This document shows, in pieces, positions 63,832 to 64,000 of a stretch of DNA of 64,000 nucleotides (position 1 is its first letter; every line of letters starts with the position of its first letter). The position numbers and the translations under genes were made by a program. The DNA comes from Phytophthora colocasiae (Eukaryota > Oomycota > Peronosporomycetes > Peronosporales > Peronosporaceae): the NCBI GenBank assembly GCA_018806915.1, contig JAGKQI010000085.1:744001-808000 (forward strand), read 5' to 3'. The notes beneath the pieces are model-generated. The model saw only the letters and a program-made list of their open reading frames with translations, was not told where the DNA came from and did no database searches.

Positions 63832-64000
63832 TGAATGGAGGAGTTGCAACCGAAACGCAACAACTCACAAGTGCTGTAAAGCCGTACTACTATGTGAAAG
63901 ATTTGTTACCTAAAGCTGGGACAGCGTGTGGGTTTGTTGGACGGGTCTTCTCAAAAGGCCCCGTTGGCAAATACACGCATTGGCGTGGCAAGAGCGGTTC
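63832..64000 (+). CDS. Hypothetical ORF start, runs off the window
   Basis: ATG at 63832 just 16 bases after the previous stop; open for 56 codons to the window end (SAVKPYYYVKDLLP, GFVGRVFSKGPVGKYTHWRG). No family recognised. Closeness to the upstream ORF suggests one transcript or one frameshifted gene. Confidence 0.4.

Noticed and set aside
63302..63863. Minus-strand ORFs opposite the terminal hypothetical ORF
   Set aside because: Cannot be excluded, but the repeat in the plus-strand ORF is conserved at protein level (TGEAKEGVST / TGETKEGIST), so the plus strand is preferred.

Overview
The window is a nest of Ty3/Gypsy (Metaviridae-type) LTR retrotransposons with almost no host gene content. 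The chromodomain-bearing integrases, the very long Ser/Glu-rich Gags and the overall look of the elements suggest an oomycete genome, most likely Phytophthora or a close relative. That assignment rests on recalled family resemblance only; no search was run. No tRNA, rRNA or CRISPR array was seen, and no clearly intact host gene.

Layout. 1-304: stump of a polymerase gene, cut by element A1. 305-17156: element A1 (about 16.9 kb), with LTRs 305-1899 and 15563-17156, gag, a scrambled pol, and an extra gene on the opposite strand between pol and the 3' LTR. The 3' LTR of A1 is followed by a second primer-binding site and so also serves as 5' LTR of a tandem copy, A2. 17209-34169: element B (about 17 kb, minus orientation) inserted in the A2 leader with a 4-bp target duplication; 8.5 kb inside B is inverted. 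34170-36060: rest of A2, part of gag only. 36061-38640: element D fragment. 38641-52202: element C, a close sister of B in minus orientation without its 3' LTR. 52203-54457: 3' part of element F. 54458-about 60200: element E. About 60200-62965: 3' part of element G, followed by what may be the start of its LTR. 63000-64000: unassigned sequence with two ORFs of unknown nature.

How the genes fit together. In A, B and C, gag ends on a G TTA AAC stop sequence followed six bases later by a hairpin. Pol lies in the -1 frame, as in programmed ribosomal frameshifting. E has an independent version (GGGAAAC, 7-base spacer, 9-bp hairpin). Pol of A/B/C/D runs protease, reverse transcriptase, a first RNase H lacking catalytic Asp residues, a second complete RNase H, integrase and chromodomain. 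Every element that reaches its 3' end carries an extra gene on the opposite strand (called aORF here). In A, B and C it is tail-to-tail with pol and homologous between the families. In F, E and G it overlaps the C-terminal coding part of pol on the other strand.

The strongest unexplained signal is in 52203-62965. The F, E and G elements, coding and non-coding alike, are packed with short perfect hairpins (stems of 6-11 bp, loops of 3-13 nt), often end to end. Families A and B/C/D show a weaker form, with family-specific self-complementary words spread through LTRs and genes.
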